Source: Anoxybacteroides voinovskiense
Lineage (GTDB): Bacteria > Bacillota > Bacilli > Bacillales > Anoxybacillaceae
DNA: 64,000 bases
Direction: 5' to 3'
Assembly: GCF_014196205.1 (NCBI RefSeq)
Contig: NZ_JACIDE010000007.1
Span: 62,001-126,000 of the forward strand
Shown: positions 1 through 10,301 of the stretch, piece after piece
Numbering within the stretch: the stretch's first letter is position 1
Layout: each line of letters begins with the position of its first letter
The notes under the pieces: model-generated
Database searches by the model: none
What the model saw: the letters and a program-made list of their open reading frames with translations, nothing else
Told to the model about the DNA's origin: nothing
Program-made: the position numbers and the translations under genes

Positions 1-47
1 TCCTCTTTTTAGCAATAAAAGAAATTCCGTCACCAACCTTAAAAGAA

Positions 48-80
48 TAAACCGGTCGACATTACGTTGACCGGTTTTAT
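48..80 (-). terminator. Terminator of the chemoreceptor gene
   Basis: Nine-base arms AAACCGGTC (49-57) and GACCGGTTT (69-77) form a hairpin that overlaps the chemoreceptor stop codon and is followed on the minus strand by a T-rich run. Bases 1-47 show no recognisable feature. Confidence 0.75.
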
Positions 81-1750
81 TCGACTTGAAAGCTTGTTGT
101 CAGCTTTTCAAGCGACTTCGATAAATCAGTTAATTTTAGCCCCGTCCGATACATTTTTTTCATTTGCGCCGTTTGCTCTTCCGAAGAATGAAGCATTTGT
201 TTCGCACTAGCAAGCGTTTCTTGAGAAACTGAAGCAAATTCCAATGCCGATTGCTCCATCTGCGGCAACGTTTCATGCAGTTTTTCTAACCCTTCTTTCA
301 TATGTACGAGATGCGCACTGACGCGGGAAATTTCATTCATCAACTGTTCAATGGACTGTTTCGACCGACTGGCATTCGTTAAATATGAGGCAATTTCGGT
401 TGACATATTTGTAAATGCATCAGCAGCTTTATCCGACACTTGTTCCATCGCTTGAATCGACTGCGCGATTTCTTCTGTCGCTTTTGCTGACTGCTCCGCT
501 AACTTTCTTATTTCTCCTGCTACGACAGCAAATCCTCTTCCTGATTCCCCTGCTCTTGCCGCTTCAATCGTCGCATTTAAAGCGAGCAGTTTCGTTTGTT
601 CAGCGATTTGTTTAATAACATCAACGACATTCGTAATATCGTCGGCATGCTCTTTCACACCTATGACGGTTTCTTTCGTTTTCGCAAATGTTTTACTGAT
701 AGAAGTAATCGCTTCTACTAATTCGTTCATATTGTTTTCGCCGATTTTAGCCGAACGATTCATCTCCGCCGAACTCGTACTAATTTGTTCCATGTTTTGT
801 AATACAACAGTGATTTGCTCCTTCATCCGCTCAAACGTTTGCACACTCTCATCCGATGACAACGCTGTCTCCTCAGCGCCTTGCTTGACGATGTTAATGG
901 CTGCAATTAACTCCTTGCCTCCGTGCAAGACATGCTCGGAAGAATCTTTTAATTCTTCGCCTGTTTGGGATAAACGAACAGTTGTTGTGTTGATCTCGGC
1001 AATCATTTTCTTCATATTGCTAAGCATTTGATTGAATCCGTCTACTAACGAACGAATTTCTGGGGCTGTTGTTTTAATGTCCAGCTGAGAACGTAAATCC
1101 CCTTGCTCGACTTTTTTCATCCAATTTCGTAATTGCATGAGCGGATTGGTTAAACTTTTGACAAATGTAATCACAAAAAGAGACGACAATAACGCGCTTA
1201 TTGCAACAGTAGCAACTGTAAATCGCCCAAGTTGTTCGATTGTCTCCATATAAGAAATAGTCGGCACAACGAGTACATAAATGCCTTTTAGTTCTTGGAT
1301 TTCTTTATAAGCAATTGTATAGTCTACACTATTGAGCGAGTAATGAATTACCCCTTGTTTTGTTTTGCGGATGCTTTCTACTAACTTTTGCGGAAAATGT
1401 ATGTTTGCCTGTTCACTTGTTTTAAACGGCTGCACATCATGATCTACAATAAGAAAAAAGTCCGCTTGTAGCCCGTCCTGCATTAATTCCGCCTGTTGCT
1501 TTCGAACGCTTCCGTTGATTTTTGCCAAAAATTTATCTTCGTTTCCTACATACATATACATTAAATTTTGCGCAATCTCGTACATCATATTAGCTTCACG
1601 CTCAAGGCGGTTTTCGATGATGTGCAATGTTGTTTCTTTTGCTTTCTGATACGAAACGAATCCGACAACGCCAATAGATCCAATCAATAAACTTAAAAAT
1701 AAGAAAAGCAGACGAGTTTGCAAGCTAATACGTAACCTTCCCTGTTTCAC
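77..1750 (-). CDS. Methyl-accepting chemotaxis protein
   Basis: Transmembrane chemoreceptor that signals ligand binding to CheA/CheW. Counting from the chosen start (557 aa): a first membrane helix near residues 12-30, an extracytoplasmic sensor of about 150 residues (single-Cache-like size), a second membrane helix near 180-200, a HAMP linker, then a long coiled-coil signalling domain whose hairpin tip contains [16 protein letters not shown], the diagnostic MCP motif. The GTG start at 1750 is chosen because GGAGGAG lies 7 bases upstream; in-frame starts up to 1834 would add as many as 28 residues, and another GTG preceded by a GGTGGGGGAG-like site is possible. The ligand cannot be inferred. 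It is a single gene with its own terminator and is not part of the neighbouring yqfZ-ispG block. Confidence 0.93.
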   Translation of the reverse strand: MKQGRLRISLQTRLLFLFLSLLIGSIGVVGFVSYQKAKETTLHIIENRLEREANMMYEIAQNLMYMYVGNEDKFLAKINGSVRKQQAELMQDGLQADFFLIVDHDVQPFKTSEQANIHFPQKLVESIRKTKQGVIHYSLNSVDYTIAYKEIQELKGIYVLVVPTISYMETIEQLGRFTVATVAISALLSSLFVITFVKSLTNPLMQLRNWMKKVEQGDLRSQLDIKTTAPEIRSLVDGFNQMLSNMKKMIAEINTTTVRLSQTGEELKDSSEHVLHGGKELIAAINIVKQGAEETALSSDESVQTFERMKEQITVVLQNMEQISTSSAEMNRSAKIGENNMNELVEAITSISKTFAKTKETVIGVKEHADDITNVVDVIKQIAEQTKLLALNATIEAARAGESGRGFAVVAGEIRKLAEQSAKATEEIAQSIQAMEQVSDKAADAFTNMSTEIASYLTNASRSKQSIEQLMNEISRVSAHLVHMKEGLEKLHETLPQMEQSALEFASVSQETLASAKQMLHSSEEQTAQMKKMYRTGLKLTDLSKSLEKLTTSFQVE

Positions 1751-1952
1751 TACATTGCTCCTCCATTTTCTCATTCCTAAGACGAATCGGTTTTTTCGCA
1801 CGTTCTCCCCCACCTTACTTGAACATTGATACATACATCATACTTACAAAGTGTTAAGCAACTGTTAAACAACTATTAATTTTAGGAAAAGAGAACATAT
1901 TTTTCATGGACAAGCATACATAGTAATAACGACCTTTTGGGGGAATGCTCTA

Positions 1953-2267
1953 ATGAAAAAGCTAATTCGCGTGCTCGTTTTTCTTTTTCTTTTGTACGTT
2001 GTTTACTACGATGTTGCAAAAGGGACGTTGCCGACACAAACAAACGCACCGGTCCATGAAACAGAAACAGCGAAACGCCTCCCGTATCAAATAATCGAAA
2101 TAAAAGCCGGCGACACGCTCGTTTCCATCGTCGAACAGCAGCAAAAAGGGCCCTTGCCTGTACCGATCGACACGCTCATTCGTGATTTTGAATCGTTAAA
2201 CCCTGGCGTCAAAGCAACTGCTTTACAAATCGGAAAATCGTATAAAATTCCTGTCTATCGCAAGTAA
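1953..2267 (+). CDS. yqfZ: LysM-domain membrane protein YqfZ
   Basis: A 104-residue protein with an N-terminal membrane or signal-anchor helix (LIRVLVFLFLLYVVYY) and one C-terminal LysM module (about residues 48-101: IKAGDTLVSIVEQ, then SLNPGVKATALQIGKSYKIP). LysM modules bind peptidoglycan N-acetylglucosamine, so the domain is expected outside the membrane at the wall. The start has GGGGGAA upstream. It sits directly before ispG, as yqfZ does in B. subtilis. The family assignment by domain is solid; its cellular role is not known to me. Confidence 0.88.
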   Translation: MKKLIRVLVFLFLLYVVYYDVAKGTLPTQTNAPVHETETAKRLPYQIIEIKAGDTLVSIVEQQQKGPLPVPIDTLIRDFESLNPGVKATALQIGKSYKIPVYRK

Positions 2268-2280
2268 CTCCGCGAATTTC

Positions 2281-2310
2281 TTGTCAATTTCCTATAAACA
2301 TTGATACAAT
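2281..2310 (+). promoter_or_regulatory. Sigma-A promoter of ispG
   Basis: TTGTCA (2281-2286), an 18-base spacer and TACAAT (2305-2310) lie about 40 bases before the ispG start. Confidence 0.65.
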
Positions 2311-2349
2311 AGTGCAGAAAGCATAAGTTCTTAAAGGAGCGAAGGATCC

Positions 2350-3444
2350 GTGAATGAAATCATTCATCGTTCAAAAACCCGTCCGGTTCGCGTCGGCAAC
2401 TTGACAATCGGCGGAAGCAACGAAGTCATTATTCAAAGTATGACAACGACCAAAACACACGATGTCGATGCGACGGTTGCTGAAATACATCGATTAGAAG
2501 AAGCAGGCTGCCAAATCGTCCGCGTCGCCTGCCCAGATGAACGGGCGGCAAACGCCATTTCAGAAATTAAAAAACGAATTAACATCCCGCTTGTCGTTGA
2601 TATTCATTTTGACTACAAATTAGCATTAAAAGCAATCGAAGGCGGTGCGGATAAAATTCGCATCAACCCGGGAAACATCGGCCGCCGCGAAAAAGTCGAA
2701 GCGGTCGTTAAAGCAGCGAAAGAACGCGGAATTCCGATTCGAATTGGCGTCAACGCCGGTTCGCTCGAAAAGCGGATTTTAGAAAAATACGGCTATCCGA
2801 CCGCCGACGGGATGGTCGAAAGCGCCTTATACCATATCCGCATTTTAGAAGAGCTTGATTTTCACGACATTATCGTATCATTGAAAGCATCCGATGTTCG
2901 CCTTGCGATTGAAGCGTACGAAAAGGCAGCAAGAACGTTCGACTACCCGCTTCATCTTGGCATTACTGAATCAGGCACGCTTTTCGCTGGAACAGTAAAG
3001 AGTGCGGCTGGGCTCGGCGCCATTTTAAGCAAAGGAATCGGAAATACTGTCCGCATTTCGTTAAGCGCCGATCCGGTCGAAGAAGTGAAAGTCGCTCGCG
3101 AATTGTTAAAAGCATTTGGCTTGGCGGCAAATGCAGCGACACTTATTTCTTGTCCGACGTGCGGACGAATCGAAATTGATTTAATTAGCATCGCGAATGA
3201 AATCGAAGAATACATCGCAAACATTAAGGCGCCAATTAAAGTCGCTGTCCTCGGTTGCGCCGTCAACGGCCCTGGAGAAGCGCGCGAAGCGGATATCGGC
3301 ATCGCCGGGGCGCGCGGGGAAGGACTATTATTCCGCCACGGACAAATCGTCCGTAAAGTTCCAGAAGAAAAAATGGTCGAAGAATTGAAAAAAGAAGTCG
3401 ATAAACTCGCAGAAGAATATTTCGCTAACCAAGCAAAAGCTTGA
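2350..3444 (+). CDS. ispG: 4-Hydroxy-3-methylbut-2-enyl diphosphate synthase (flavodoxin) IspG
   Basis: Penultimate step of the MEP isoprenoid pathway: reductive conversion of 2-C-methylerythritol 2,4-cyclodiphosphate to HMBPP, using a [4Fe-4S] cluster. The 364-residue length is normal for the Bacillus form. The TIM-barrel half carries [17 protein letters not shown] and [10 protein letters not shown]. The cluster ligands are visible as SCPTCGR and [10 protein letters not shown] near residues 265-310. It starts with GTG at 2350, 10 bases after AAAGGAG. It has its own promoter and terminator. ispH, the next enzyme of the pathway, lies 7 kb downstream. Confidence 0.97.
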   Translation: MNEIIHRSKTRPVRVGNLTIGGSNEVIIQSMTTTKTHDVDATVAEIHRLEEAGCQIVRVACPDERAANAISEIKKRINIPLVVDIHFDYKLALKAIEGGADKIRINPGNIGRREKVEAVVKAAKERGIPIRIGVNAGSLEKRILEKYGYPTADGMVESALYHIRILEELDFHDIIVSLKASDVRLAIEAYEKAARTFDYPLHLGITESGTLFAGTVKSAAGLGAILSKGIGNTVRISLSADPVEEVKVARELLKAFGLAANAATLISCPTCGRIEIDLISIANEIEEYIANIKAPIKVAVLGCAVNGPGEAREADIGIAGARGEGLLFRHGQIVRKVPEEKMVEELKKEVDKLAEEYFANQAKA

Positions 3445-3470
3445 CGCATTCCGCGCCAAGCTTTTTTCTT
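3435..3470 (+). terminator. Terminator of ispG
   Basis: AAAAGCTTG (3435-3443) pairs with CAAGCTTTT (from 3457) and is followed by TTTTTTCTTTT. The left arm overlaps the ispG stop. Confidence 0.85.
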
Positions 3471-3818
3471 TTAGTAATAAAACGGAATCACAAACAATTT
3501 TATAATAATCGACACTACGCCGATGCCGATTGCCCACATTCCTAACGTCGTTGCTCCGCGTCGACGCGCCATAAAGCCGACAATAATCCCTGCTGCTCCT
3601 AACAAAATCGGCATAATAAACAAGGAAAGAATCGACAAGGCAAGCGCCGTCCATCCCCAGCCGCTTCCATTTGCTCCTTCTCTTTCTTCCCGTTCGTCAT
3701 ATCGACGAACCGGTTCAGCGATTTCTGCGGACGTCTCTTCCATAAAATCTGGCTCTCGTTCAACTCGACCAATCGATTGCACGTAACTTCCGTACGTACG
3801 TTTGTTATTATCTCCCAT
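3471..3818 (-). CDS. yqfX: Small membrane protein YqfX
   Basis: A 115-residue protein: a polar, charged N-terminal half (about residues 1-50) followed by two hydrophobic segments (LALSILSLFIMPILLGAAG and LGMWAIGIGVVSIIIKLFV) separated by a short FMARRRG loop, the pattern of DUF4190-like membrane proteins. It occupies the position of B. subtilis yqfX, between ispG and yqfW. No function is recognised from the sequence. Confidence 0.82.
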   Translation of the reverse strand: MGDNNKRTYGSYVQSIGRVEREPDFMEETSAEIAEPVRRYDEREEREGANGSGWGWTALALSILSLFIMPILLGAAGIIVGFMARRRGATTLGMWAIGIGVVSIIIKLFVIPFYY

Positions 3819-3963
3819 GTTGTTCCCTCGCTTTCGTAAAGTAAAAGGAGCATTTTTAGTATCGGTCGTTTCCGAAAAAATATCGCTGCGAATGTTTTCA
3901 TATGCAGGAAAATTGCATGCGATATGTTACAATATCGAATAGAAAGGAGTGCTTTATATCGAA

Positions 3964-4560
3964 ATGAAAAAACGTCTTGGCATCGACATCGATGGAACCG
4001 TTACTTGTCCAAGTACATTTATCCCTTATTTAAACCGCACGTTCCAAAAACAATTAACGCTTGCAGACATTACGCAATACAATTTAGCACCTTTGTATGA
4101 CACAACCGAGGAAGAAATCGATCGGTGGATGGAACAATACGAAGCAATGATTTACAAAGAAGCGCCGCTCGCGCCAAATGCGCTTGAAGTCATCGATAGC
4201 TGGAAACAGCAATACGAACTATTTTATATTAGCGCCCGCGGCAAACATTTATACGACATTACCGAGCAATGGTTTCAAAAACATGGGGTTCATTACCATC
4301 ATATCGAACTGATAGGCTCGCACGATAAAATCGAAGCGGTAAAAACATACAATATCGCTGCCTTTTTCGAAGACAAATACGACAACGCTTGCGACATCGG
4401 CGAACAATGCAACATCCCTGTCATTTTATTCGACACCCCATATAACCAAGGTCCATTGCCAAAACAAGTCATCCGCGTGAAAACATGGCTAGAGGCGAAA
4501 CAGCATATTGACAGGCTTTTATCGCCATCACCGTTAACAAATGCAAGTGAGCGTGCATAA
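3964..4560 (+). CDS. yqfW: HAD-type putative 5'-nucleotidase YqfW
   Basis: A 198-residue protein of the 5'(3')-deoxyribonucleotidase branch of the HAD superfamily. The catalytic motif I is IDIDGTVT at the N-terminus (nucleophile and acid-base aspartates), motif II lies at FYISARG, and the acidic motif III is probably AAFFEDKYDNACDI. The predicted reaction is dephosphorylation of a nucleotide or small phosphate ester; the substrate is unknown. The ATG at 3964 matches the usual MKKRLGIDID start. The in-frame GTG at 3949 overlaps the GGAG ribosome site and is less likely. It lies convergent to zur. Confidence 0.85.
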   Translation: MKKRLGIDIDGTVTCPSTFIPYLNRTFQKQLTLADITQYNLAPLYDTTEEEIDRWMEQYEAMIYKEAPLAPNALEVIDSWKQQYELFYISARGKHLYDITEQWFQKHGVHYHHIELIGSHDKIEAVKTYNIAAFFEDKYDNACDIGEQCNIPVILFDTPYNQGPLPKQVIRVKTWLEAKQHIDRLLSPSPLTNASERA

Positions 4561-4564
4561 ACCA

Positions 4565-4598
4565 AACGGGATATCTCTTTAATACGAGATATCCCGTT
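4565..4598. terminator. Bidirectional terminator between yqfW and zur
   Basis: A perfect 13-base inverted repeat, AACGGGATATCTC (4565-4577) and GAGATATCCCGTT (4586-4598), lies between the convergent genes. The zur stop codon is in its loop. Confidence 0.8.
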
Positions 4599-5004
4599 GA
4601 CATTCTGGACATTTTCCGTATATTTCAAATTTATGATCCGCTACTTCATAGCCTTGCAAATGCTCCTGCAATTCCCCCATCGGGCATGTAGCAATTTCTT
4701 TCGTTTTGCCGCATTCCATACAAATAAAGTGATGATGGTGGTGCGTGCTATCGCACTTAAAACGAAAATGCTTCTCACCAGACAATTCCGTCATTTCTAA
4801 AATGCCGAGCTCAACAAACAGCGATAAATTGCGATAAATCGTATCAAAGCTTAAGCCGGGATAGTCGTTTTTTAACGCCTCTAATACGTCTTTTGCTGTT
4901 AAATATTTATCCGTGCGCGAAAACAAATGCAGCATCTCTTCTCGCTTGCCCGTGTGCTTAAACCCTTTTTCTTTCATCAGCTGAATGGCTTGCGCAACAT
5001 TCAT
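4579..5004 (-). CDS. zur: Zinc uptake regulator Zur (Fur family)
   Basis: A 141-residue Fur-family repressor: N-terminal winged helix (about 1-80, with [19 protein letters not shown] as the recognition region) and a C-terminal dimerisation/metal domain. A His-rich stretch (HHHHHF) and two CxxC pairs (CMEC and CPEC) give the structural zinc site. It is the last gene of the znuC-znuB-zur operon, which points to Zur rather than Fur or PerR. With zinc bound it should repress the operon through the operator-like site before znuC. Confidence 0.92.
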   Translation of the reverse strand: MNVAQAIQLMKEKGFKHTGKREEMLHLFSRTDKYLTAKDVLEALKNDYPGLSFDTIYRNLSLFVELGILEMTELSGEKHFRFKCDSTHHHHHFICMECGKTKEIATCPMGELQEHLQGYEVADHKFEIYGKCPECQRDISY

Positions 5005-5008
5005 TTCC

Positions 5009-5839
5009 TTATCCCCTTTTCCATTTTTTCCACCAAATTGTGATAAGCAAAATGCAGACAGAAAGCATCACAATCGTTCCGCCCGGCGCCAAATCTAGCT
5101 CATACGACAAAAACAATCCAGCAATTACCGACAGCTCGCCAAAGAAAACCGAATACGCAATCGCTTGCTTAAACCCTTTTGCCACACGAATGCTAGCGGC
5201 AACCGGAAGCGTCATTAGCGACGACACTAACAAAATGCCAACAATGCGCATCGAAGCCGCAATCACTAACGCCACTAATACAATAAACACAAAATGAATT
5301 GCCCTCGCCCGAATGCCGGAAGCAAGCGCATATTCTTCATCAAACGACAGAAGAAACAACTCTTTATATAAAAACCAAATCGTTGCGACAACGACAATGG
5401 CAATGCTTACAATGACCCACACATCTTGCCGGCTGACGGCACTCACGCTGCCGAACAAATACGAAAACAAATCCGTATTAAATCCGTTTGCCAATGAAAT
5501 AAAAATGACGCTTAATCCGATTCCGCCGGATAAAATAATCGGAATCGCCAATTCTTGATAATGCTTATAGACGCTGCGCAATTTTTCAATCAACAACGAC
5601 CCAGCAACAGAAAATCCCATCCCCATATACAGTGGATTCCAGCTGAGCAATCCGATTTTTTTTTCCATCAATAAGCTAGCAGCAATCCCCGCCAGCGTCA
5701 CATGGCTCAACGCATCAGCGATTAACGATAACCGACGGACGACGATAAACACGCCTAATAGCGGGGCTACAAGCCCAATCAATACACCGGCAAAAAAGGC
5801 GTTGCGCAAAAACTCGTATTGAAACATCGCTTCAATCAT
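5009..5839 (-). CDS. znuB: Zinc ABC transporter permease ZnuB
   Basis: A 276-residue ABC-3 family membrane permease with about eight hydrophobic segments, including [19 protein letters not shown], the conserved loop of this family. It forms the channel for high-affinity zinc (or manganese) import with ZnuC. The ATG at 5839 ([10 protein letters not shown]) is chosen because AGGGGGAT lies just upstream, overlapping the znuC stop; a longer reading to 5923 would overlap znuC and add unconserved sequence. No substrate-binding lipoprotein gene (znuA) is in this operon, so it must be encoded elsewhere. Confidence 0.9.
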   Translation of the reverse strand: MIEAMFQYEFLRNAFFAGVLIGLVAPLLGVFIVVRRLSLIADALSHVTLAGIAASLLMEKKIGLLSWNPLYMGMGFSVAGSLLIEKLRSVYKHYQELAIPIILSGGIGLSVIFISLANGFNTDLFSYLFGSVSAVSRQDVWVIVSIAIVVVATIWFLYKELFLLSFDEEYALASGIRARAIHFVFIVLVALVIAASMRIVGILLVSSLMTLPVAASIRVAKGFKQAIAYSVFFGELSVIAGLFLSYELDLAPGGTIVMLSVCILLITIWWKKWKRG

Positions 5840-5849
5840 TACAATCCCC

Positions 5850-6608
5850 CTAATGTTGGTGGGAAAGCACGTGCAAATGATGGCCGTAAAAGGCAGACAA
5901 ATCATCGGCTTGCAACTCAGCAAACTCCGCTGCTTTCCCGTGGAAATATAAATGTTTATTTAAACATGCGACATGCGTTACTTTTTCGGTAATCGTTCCA
6001 ACGTCGTGCGTCACTAACACAAGCGTGATGCCAAGATGGCGGTTTAGCTCTTCTAGCATGTTGTAAAAGTTTTGGACGTGATGAACGTCGACACCGACGG
6101 TCGGTTCATCTAAAATCAATAGCTCCGGCTTACTGACAATCGCTCGAGCGATAAAGACGCGCTGCTGCTGGCCTCCTGACAACTCCCCGATGTTTTGCTT
6201 CTGAAATTTTGTCATCCCAACCGCTTCAATCGCCTCTTTCACTGCATCCTTTTCCTTTCGCGTAAAAAAGCGGAAAAGACCGAGCTTAGCCGTTAGTCCA
6301 CTAGCGACGACTTCTTCGACCGTTGCCGGAAAGCCGGTATTAAAACTATTCGCTTTTTGCGACACAAACCCGACACGGTGCCACTCTTTAAATTCCGAAA
6401 TTGGTGTACCAAATAAAAAAATGTTTCCTTGCTGCGGTTTTAATAAACCTAAAATGCATTTTAACAACGTCGATTTTCCAGAACCGTTCGGACCAACTAA
6501 CCCTAAAAACGCCCCCTTCGGTACGGAAAACGTCACATCTTCTAACACATTTTCTTTTTCATAACGGAACGACACGTGCTCCACTTTTAATGCTTCTTCC
6601 TTTGTCAT
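5850..6608 (-). CDS. znuC: Zinc ABC transporter ATP-binding protein ZnuC
   Basis: A 252-residue ABC ATPase: Walker A GPNGSGKST, Q-loop in GFVSQK, signature LSGGQQQR, Walker B LLILDEPTVG and the switch histidine in LVTHD. It powers the ZnuB permease at the inner face of the membrane. Zinc rather than manganese specificity is inferred from the co-transcribed zur and the Zur-like site upstream. It is the first gene of the operon. Confidence 0.92.
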   Translation of the reverse strand: MTKEEALKVEHVSFRYEKENVLEDVTFSVPKGAFLGLVGPNGSGKSTLLKCILGLLKPQQGNIFLFGTPISEFKEWHRVGFVSQKANSFNTGFPATVEEVVASGLTAKLGLFRFFTRKEKDAVKEAIEAVGMTKFQKQNIGELSGGQQQRVFIARAIVSKPELLILDEPTVGVDVHHVQNFYNMLEELNRHLGITLVLVTHDVGTITEKVTHVACLNKHLYFHGKAAEFAELQADDLSAFYGHHLHVLSHQH

Positions 6609-6626
6609 GGCGTCTCCCCTGTTATT

Positions 6627-6641
6627 TAAGAATGATTACGA
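6627..6641 (-). promoter_or_regulatory. Candidate Zur operator
   Basis: On the minus strand this reads TCGTAATCATTCTTA. The Bacillus Zur box is TCGTAATNATTACGA; 11 of 14 defined positions match, with one half-site perfect and the other degenerate. It lies just downstream of the -10 element, where a repressor would block initiation. Confidence 0.6.
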
Positions 6642-6656
6642 TTTAGCTGCGAATAT

Positions 6657-6685
6657 AGTATAGCGAAAACGAATTCGTTTGTAAA
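6657..6685 (-). promoter_or_regulatory. Sigma-A promoter of znuC-znuB-zur
   Basis: On the minus strand TTTACA (6680-6685), a 17-base spacer and TATACT (6657-6662) precede znuC by about 50 bases. Confidence 0.72.
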
Positions 6686-6691
6686 CGAACG

Positions 6692-7573
6692 TTAATGAAT
6701 CGCGGACTTAAACTTCGCCCCTCTTACTTCGTGCGTATTCATAATCGTAATAAACGCATGTGGGTCTAGTTCATACACAATCGCTTTTAACTTCGTCAAT
6801 TCAAGGCGCGTTACGACGGCATAAATGACTTCTTTTTGTGCATCGGTATAGCCGCCTTTTCCTTGCAGCTTCGTCGTGCCACGTCCAAGCCGATGCAAAA
6901 TTGCATCCGAAATATCTTCATACTGGTCAGATACAATGATGACCGCTTTCGTTTCATCGAGCCCTTCGATGACCGTATCAATCGTTTTAAACGCAATATA
7001 ATACGTCATCACCGAATACATCGCTTGCTCTAGCCCAAAGACAAACGCTGCCCAACCGAAAATAAAAATATTCATAAACATCACAAACTCCCCGACAGAA
7101 AAAGGGAGCTGTTTCGTTAATAAAATCCCTAATATTTCTGTTCCGTCTAACGAACCGCCGTGGCGAATGACAAGCCCCACGCCAACGCCTAACGTCAATC
7201 CACCAAAAACGGTCGCTAAAATCGGTTCTTTCGTCAATGGCTCCATATGATGAAACATCCGTTCGACAACCGCTAAACAAACAATGCCAAAAATCGATGA
7301 AAACATAAACGTTTTCCCGATTTGCTTATAGCCGTAATACATAAACGGCGCATTTAACAACACGACAAGCGTCGCGAAATTTAAAACCGACCATTTCTCC
7401 GGCAAAATATAATCTAAAATAAGCGAAATGCCAATAATTCCCCCGTCAATCATTTTGTTCGGCATTAAAAATCGCTCAATCGAAAGCGCAGCTAACGATG
7501 CGCCAAGCAAAATAAGCAACAGTCGGTACAGCACATGCCCCGTACTTTCTTTTTTATGCTGCTTCTGCACCAA
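6692..7573 (-). CDS. yqfU: YitT-family membrane protein YqfU
   Basis: A 293-residue protein with a hydrophobic N-terminal domain of about six membrane segments (YitT_membrane type, including the [14 protein letters not shown] motif) and a soluble C-terminal DUF2179 domain (about 215-290: [35 protein letters not shown]). The family is widespread in Firmicutes; the transported substrate is unknown. It matches B. subtilis yqfU in length and location, upstream of the zinc operon and divergent from yqfT. Confidence 0.88.
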   Translation of the reverse strand: MVQKQHKKESTGHVLYRLLLILLGASLAALSIERFLMPNKMIDGGIIGISLILDYILPEKWSVLNFATLVVLLNAPFMYYGYKQIGKTFMFSSIFGIVCLAVVERMFHHMEPLTKEPILATVFGGLTLGVGVGLVIRHGGSLDGTEILGILLTKQLPFSVGEFVMFMNIFIFGWAAFVFGLEQAMYSVMTYYIAFKTIDTVIEGLDETKAVIIVSDQYEDISDAILHRLGRGTTKLQGKGGYTDAQKEVIYAVVTRLELTKLKAIVYELDPHAFITIMNTHEVRGAKFKSAIH

Positions 7574-7659
7574 TCTTACTCCCCCTTTTTCTTTATACTA
7601 TAACACATTCTTCCACCACATTTCATACGATACACATAGATGGAAAGGAGGCACGATAG

Positions 7660-7920
7660 ATGAACCTTTACCAGCAACTCATCAATCAAAAAATAAAAAC
7701 GATTACGCCGGAAGAGCTTGTTGCATACAGCCACGATTATGGCATTCCATTAACGGTCGAACAAGCAAAACAAATCATTCACATCGCCCGCACGAATAAA
7801 ATTAACGTATTTAACCCACAAGAACGGGCAAAATGGGTGCGAGAATTAGCAAAAATTACGTCCCCACAAACAGCGAAACAAGCAAATGAGCTGTTTTTAA
7901 AGTTTGTCAATAAAAAATAA
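7660..7920 (+). CDS. yqfT: DUF2624 protein YqfT
   Basis: An 86-residue, soluble, mostly helical protein with a good Shine-Dalgarno site (AAAGGAGG). It corresponds to B. subtilis yqfT (DUF2624) by position next to nfo and by length. Its sequence (EELVAYSHDYGIPLTVEQA, then KINVFNPQERAKWVRELAK) suggests a small helical domain. No function is known to me. A CATACGAT sequence upstream resembles a sigma-E -10 element, but the -35 match is poor. Confidence 0.82.
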   Translation: MNLYQQLINQKIKTITPEELVAYSHDYGIPLTVEQAKQIIHIARTNKINVFNPQERAKWVRELAKITSPQTAKQANELFLKFVNKK

Positions 7921-7921
7921 G

Positions 7922-7950
7922 GCGATCTCACAGCGGAGATCGCTTAATTT
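7922..7950. terminator. Terminator between yqfT and nfo
   Basis: GCGATCTC (7922-7929) pairs with GAGATCGC (7936-7943) and is followed by TTAATTTTTT on the plus strand. It also covers the nfo 3' end. Confidence 0.8.
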
Positions 7951-8827
7951 TTTCCAACACTTCTTCATCAAACGATTGGGCGCGCAACATCGCGATTTCC
8001 AAACGATATGGCGGTTTTTTCTCGTTTTTATCATCGCCAACGTACGGCGTCTCTAAAATTTTTGGAATGTCCGCAAGGCTTGGGTGATGCACGATGTAAT
8101 TGAGCGTTTCAAATCCAATATGGCCGAACCCGATATTTTCATGACGGTCTTTTCGGCTGCCGCGCGGGTTTTTGCTGTCGTTAATGTGTAACACTTTTAG
8201 CCGCTCTAAGCCAATAATTTTGTCAAATTCCTCTAACACCCCGTCGAAGTCATCAACGAGATTATATCCAGCATCGTGAACGTGGCACGTATCGAAACAA
8301 ACCGATAGCTTGTCGTTATGCACAACACCATCGATAATTTTCGCTAGTTCTTCAAAGCGGCTGCCACATTCCGACCCCTTGCCCGCCATTGTTTCTAACG
8401 CAATTTGCACCGGTTGCTCACGGGTAATGACTTCATTCAGCCCTTCAATAATTTTCTTAATGCCTGCATCTATTCCCGCTCCGACATGCGCGCCTGGATG
8501 AAGAACGATTTGTTTCGCACCGATGGCAGCCGTTCGTTCAATTTCCGCGCGTAAAAAATCGACGCCAAGCTGGAACGTATCGGCATTTATCGTATTTCCG
8601 ATGTTAATGATGTAAGGGGCATGTACGACAATTTCTTCAATGCCATGCTCTTTCATATGGGCAAGCCCTGCTTCAATGTTTAATTCCTCGATTTTTTTTC
8701 GCCGCGTATTTTGCGGAGCACCTGTATAAATCATAAACGTCGTTGCACCGTAAGAAACCGCTTCTTCACTCGCCGCAAGCAACATTTTTTTTCCGCTCAT
8801 CGACACATGTGAGCCGATTTTCAACAT
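7928..8827 (-). CDS. nfo: Endonuclease IV (AP endonuclease) Nfo
   Basis: Class II AP endonuclease that nicks 5' of abasic sites in base excision repair; in Bacillus it also protects spores. The 299-residue TIM-barrel has the family zinc motifs [25 protein letters not shown] and GFGHIGF. The second ATG (8827) is preferred because AAGGGGAG sits 6 bases before it; the ATG at 8833 directly abuts that site. It lies downstream of cshB on the same strand with a 28-base gap. Confidence 0.96.
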   Translation of the reverse strand: MLKIGSHVSMSGKKMLLAASEEAVSYGATTFMIYTGAPQNTRRKKIEELNIEAGLAHMKEHGIEEIVVHAPYIINIGNTINADTFQLGVDFLRAEIERTAAIGAKQIVLHPGAHVGAGIDAGIKKIIEGLNEVITREQPVQIALETMAGKGSECGSRFEELAKIIDGVVHNDKLSVCFDTCHVHDAGYNLVDDFDGVLEEFDKIIGLERLKVLHINDSKNPRGSRKDRHENIGFGHIGFETLNYIVHHPSLADIPKILETPYVGDDKNEKKPPYRLEIAMLRAQSFDEEVLEKIKRSPL

Positions 8828-8855
8828 CTCCATCTCCCCTTCGCTGCGCCATGGC

Positions 8856-10151
8856 TTATTTTTTCTTTAGGCGTTTCTTTTGCTTTTCGAGTTGTTCTTG
8901 CAGTTTTTTCTTATATCCTGGCTTTACTCGCTTCGGTTTTATTTTTTTTACTAGCTGTTGAATATCATCGCTTTGTTTTGCTCGTTTGCTCCGCTGGTTC
9001 CAAGGAGGCAAGTCTTCCCACTCTCCCCGCACAAGGTCGCGGTGAATAAAGGAAATCCCCTTTTTCTCCAATTTTATCAACATCTCTTGGTCGGAAGGTT
9101 CATAAATTGTCGTGGCGATTCCTGTGTAGCCAGCGCGCGCCGTTCGTCCGACGCGATGTACGTAAAAATCTAAATCGCTCGGCAATTCATAGTTAATGAC
9201 ATGGCTGACTCCTTCAATATCGATGCCGCGTGCCGCTAAGTCTGTCGCGACGATGAATGGAAATTCAAGGTCACGAATTTGTTTCATCATTTTTTTCCGC
9301 TCTCGCGGCGTTAAATCCCCGTGTAAAATCCCTACTTTTAGCCCTTTTTCGCTTAACGCATCTGCCACTTCATCCGCTTTCTTTTTCGTATTCGTAAACA
9401 CGATGGCTAAATACGGATTATACGCGACAAGCATCTCATGCAATAGCTTTATTTTGTCACGATGGCGAAGAGGAACGAGCACGTGCTCGATGTTTTCTGC
9501 TGCTACTTGTTTTGGGGCGACATGGACGTATTTCGGGTTTTCCATATATTTTTTTAAAAACGGTTTTAACTTTTCTGGAATTGTCGCGGAAAACACAAGC
9601 ATTTGCAATTCTTTCGGCATTCTCGCCGCTATTCGGTCGACATCGACAATAAAGCCCATATCGAGCATTAAATCTGCTTCATCAACGACTAGCGTCTTCG
9701 CGGTATGGACAAACAGCGCCTGCTCGCGAATTAAATCGTTAATTCTGCCAGGAGTCCCAATCACGATATGCGGCTGTTTTTTTAATTTTTCAATCGCCTT
9801 TTGCTTGTCTGTCCCTCCGATAAAGCAACGAGCTGTAATCGAGGCTTTTTTTGGACAATGCTTCGTGATGCGAAGCACTTCATGGTAAATTTGCGTCGCT
9901 AATTCCCTTGTTGGCGCAGTAATAACTGCTTGCACGTCATCGCGTGACGGGTCGATATGATGAATAATCGGCAGTACGTACGCATGCGTCTTTCCTGTCC
10001 CTGTTTGCGACTGTCCAATGACGCTTTCGCCGCGAAGGACGCTTGGAATAACGCGCTCTTGAATTTCTGTCGGTTGATAAAATCCAAGCTCTTTAATCGC
10101 TTCTATAATAAAAGGCTGAAACGAAAACCGTTCAAACAACGTTTCTTTCAT
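8856..10151 (-). CDS. cshB: DEAD-box RNA helicase CshB
   Basis: ATP-dependent RNA helicase of 431 residues, linked in B. subtilis to cold-shock mRNA unwinding and ribosome assembly. Motifs in order: Q motif near the N-terminus, [10 protein letters not shown] (I), APTREL (Ia), TPGR (Ib), VDEADLMLD (II), FSAT (III), [11 protein letters not shown] (V), [10 protein letters not shown] (VI), then a basic Lys-rich tail that may bind RNA. The ATG at 10151 follows GGAAAGGAG with proper spacing; an upstream extension to 10262 lacks conserved sequence. Confidence 0.94.
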   Translation of the reverse strand: MKETLFERFSFQPFIIEAIKELGFYQPTEIQERVIPSVLRGESVIGQSQTGTGKTHAYVLPIIHHIDPSRDDVQAVITAPTRELATQIYHEVLRITKHCPKKASITARCFIGGTDKQKAIEKLKKQPHIVIGTPGRINDLIREQALFVHTAKTLVVDEADLMLDMGFIVDVDRIAARMPKELQMLVFSATIPEKLKPFLKKYMENPKYVHVAPKQVAAENIEHVLVPLRHRDKIKLLHEMLVAYNPYLAIVFTNTKKKADEVADALSEKGLKVGILHGDLTPRERKKMMKQIRDLEFPFIVATDLAARGIDIEGVSHVINYELPSDLDFYVHRVGRTARAGYTGIATTIYEPSDQEMLIKLEKKGISFIHRDLVRGEWEDLPPWNQRSKRAKQSDDIQQLVKKIKPKRVKPGYKKKLQEQLEKQKKRLKKK

Positions 10152-10301
10152 GCACTTCTCTCCTTTCCTTGCAAACAAACCCGATTTACCATTATAGCGG
10201 ATTTTCGCTTCTTCTCGCAACAATAGGCACTTAGGAAAAAACATTTTCTGTGATATTCGCATACTGTATGATAGAAAGTTGTTAGAAAGGAGGAAACAAA
10301 G

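Noticed and set aside
2952-3449. 165-codon minus-strand frame inside ispG
   Set aside because: Overlaps essential [4Fe-4S] coding sequence and shows no family features.
3949-3963. GTG at 3949 as the yqfW start
   Set aside because: It lies inside the GGAG ribosome site; ATG 3964 gives the family N-terminus.
9196-9888. Long open frame (230 codons) on the plus strand inside cshB
   Set aside because: It is antisense to conserved DEAD-box motifs, has no domain or good ribosome site, and arises from the codon bias of cshB.
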